A stretch of 23,573 nt of DNA from Deltaproteobacteria bacterium (GTDB lineage Bacteria; Desulfobacterota_B; Binatia; UBA9968): positions 1 through 23,573 of the forward strand of contig JACPSF010000124.1 in the NCBI GenBank assembly GCA_016193385.1. The letters are read 5' to 3'. A program made the translations under genes and the position numbers. This document shows, one piece after another, positions 22,596-23,573 of this stretch. The notes below the pieces were generated by a model that saw nothing but the letters and a program-made list of their open reading frames with translations, made no database searches and had not been told where the DNA came from. The stretch's first letter is position 1. Each line of letters opens with the position of its first letter.

Positions 22596-23573
22596 ATGGC
22601 CAAGGATATGCGTTTATGGATCGATCAGTTGGAGAAAGCCGGATCACTCGCGCGGATTACAAAAGCTGTAGATCCGCGGACACAGATGGGGGAATTGCTG
22701 TGGCAGGCTCGGGACCGCGCGCTTCTGTTTGAGAACTTGTCAGGCTTTCCGCGGTGGCGCTGTTTGGGACAGGCGCCCAGCGATGTGTCGCTAGCCCCGC
22801 TAGCCTTCCAATGCCAGCGCAACGAGATGGTGCCTGAGTTCCTCCGGCGCACTGAGCAACTAGGCACGACGCGTGTCGTGCAATCGGGGCCGGTAAAAGA
22901 GAAAATCATGATCGGTGACGAAGCCGATCTCACCAAGCTGCCGATCCACCAGGCGGGAGTTCGCGACGGTGGCCCATACATCGGCTCGGGATTGATGATC
23001 ACCAAGAATCCCGAGACCGGCCGCCGCAACGTGAGCTTTCATCGCTTGCAGATGAAGGGACCAAGAAAGACCGGCATCTTCATCTATCCGCGTCATGCCT
23101 GGCTCAACTATCAGCTCTACGAGCAGGCCGGAAAAGCGATGCCTGTGGCGATAATGATCGGGCATCATCCGATGTACTATTTCGCTGCGGCCACAACCAC
23201 CCAGTACGGGGTCGATGAGCTTGAGATCGCCTCCGCCCTACTCGATGAAGAGGTGGAGCTTGTAAAGTGCGAGACCGTCGATATCGAGGTTCCCGCCCAC
23301 GCTGAAATTGTCATCGAAGGAGAAATCCCGCCAAAGGTTCGGGAGGAAGAGGGCCCGTTCAGCGAGTTTCAGGACTATTATCTTACCGGGTCGGGCAAGA
23401 ACCCGGTGGTCGAGATCAAGGCCGTCACGATGCGTCATGACGCGATCTTTAAGTCCGTCCAGAACGGTAGCGAGGTTGAAGGCTGTGTCTACCACAAGGT
23501 TCCCATGTCCGCCCAAATCCTGCGGCGGCTCAGGAGCGTGGGTGGTTTTGCGGAGGTGAAAAACGTCTTGGTC
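22596..23573 (+). CDS. UbiD-family (de)carboxylase, 3' end outside the window
   Basis: 326 codons are open from the ATG to the edge of the window without a stop; full-length UbiD proteins have about 440-500 residues, so the C-terminus is missing. It has a very good ribosome binding site (AAGGAG, 22583-22588). The N-terminus (MRLWIDQLEKAGSLARI) and later motifs are typical: KLPIHQAGVRDGGPYIGSG, ETGRRNVSFHRLQ (metal/prFMN region, with N, R and H), MIGHHPMYYFAA, DELEIASALL and the signature EEEGPFSEFQDYY with its conserved acidic residues. Enzymes of this family use prenylated FMN, made by a UbiX partner, to decarboxylate or carboxylate aromatic or alpha,beta-unsaturated acids. The particular substrate cannot be read off. 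No ubiX-like gene is visible in the window. It is divergent from the thioredoxin/MFS/solute-binding genes. Confidence 0.93.
   Translation, partial: MAKDMRLWIDQLEKAGSLARITKAVDPRTQMGELLWQARDRALLFENLSGFPRWRCLGQAPSDVSLAPLAFQCQRNEMVPEFLRRTEQLGTTRVVQSGPVKEKIMIGDEADLTKLPIHQAGVRDGGPYIGSGLMITKNPETGRRNVSFHRLQMKGPRKTGIFIYPRHAWLNYQLYEQAGKAMPVAIMIGHHPMYYFAAATTTQYGVDELEIASALLDEEVELVKCETVDIEVPAHAEIVIEGEIPPKVREEEGPFSEFQDYYLTGSGKNPVVEIKAVTMRHDAIFKSVQNGSEVEGCVYHKVPMSAQILRRLRSVGGFAEVKNVLV

Noticed and set aside
1..23573. CRISPR array, tRNA, rRNA, integron attC sites or prophage genes
   Set aside because: I looked for regularly spaced direct repeats, cloverleaf-like sequences, integrase and structural phage genes, and found none. 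The repeats present are inverted or palindromic single copies.

Overview
This window looks like chromosomal DNA of an uncultured, Gram-negative, mesophilic soil, sediment or groundwater bacterium. It encodes a murein lytic transglycosylase of the MltA type, periplasmic/lipoprotein signals and a HlyD-type adaptor, which together imply a two-membrane envelope. A UbiD-type decarboxylase beside a NitT/TauT-like solute-binding protein, and an interspersed 'CTTCGA...GCTCAG..GAACGG' palindromic repeat, recall the Desulfobacterota/Binatota, NC10 and Rokubacteria type of genome. That placement is a guess from gene content only. No rRNA, tRNA or CRISPR array is visible.

Layout. (1) 197-1416: two translationally coupled membrane proteins of unknown function. 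(2) 1877-6439: an accessory block, visibly more A/T-rich than the housekeeping part. It holds a 1322-residue protein with an N-terminal PD-(D/E)XK-like nuclease domain, a STAND-type P-loop NTPase and a very long helical C-terminal region, in the style of antiviral Avs proteins. Overlapping its end is a broken AbiEii/DUF1814 nucleotidyltransferase gene. (3) 6461-11062: housekeeping or envelope genes: a mini-metalloprotease, MltA, a CDF zinc/cobalt exporter, an NAD-dependent nucleotide-sugar epimerase/decarboxylase and undecaprenyl-diphosphatase. (4) 11157-16572: an MFS exporter divergent from an efflux operon (HlyD-type adaptor, ABC ATPase, ABC-2 permease) ending in a DUF2459 lipoprotein. (5) 16569-19379: a second accessory block, read leftwards: an HNH endonuclease, an Abi/HEPN-like protein, and the C-terminal remnant of a PD-(D/E)XK-like nuclease cut off by an inverted-repeat element that carries the last piece of a REP-associated (Y1) transposase. 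A 139-bp MITE-like palindromic repeat bounds the block on the left. (6) 19572-23573: a leftward cluster (TlpA-like thioredoxin, MFS transporter, ABC solute-binding protein) divergent from a partial UbiD-family decarboxylase.

The parts most likely to hide undescribed biology are the nuclease-STAND protein with its nucleotidyltransferase partner, and the HNH / Abi-like / nuclease cluster. Both look like phage-defence material in different stages of decay. Several genes show damage: an internal deletion plus frameshift in the AbiEii-like gene, a likely homopolymer frameshift in the Abi-like gene, loss of the C-terminus of the thioredoxin, and loss of the N-terminus of the nuclease.
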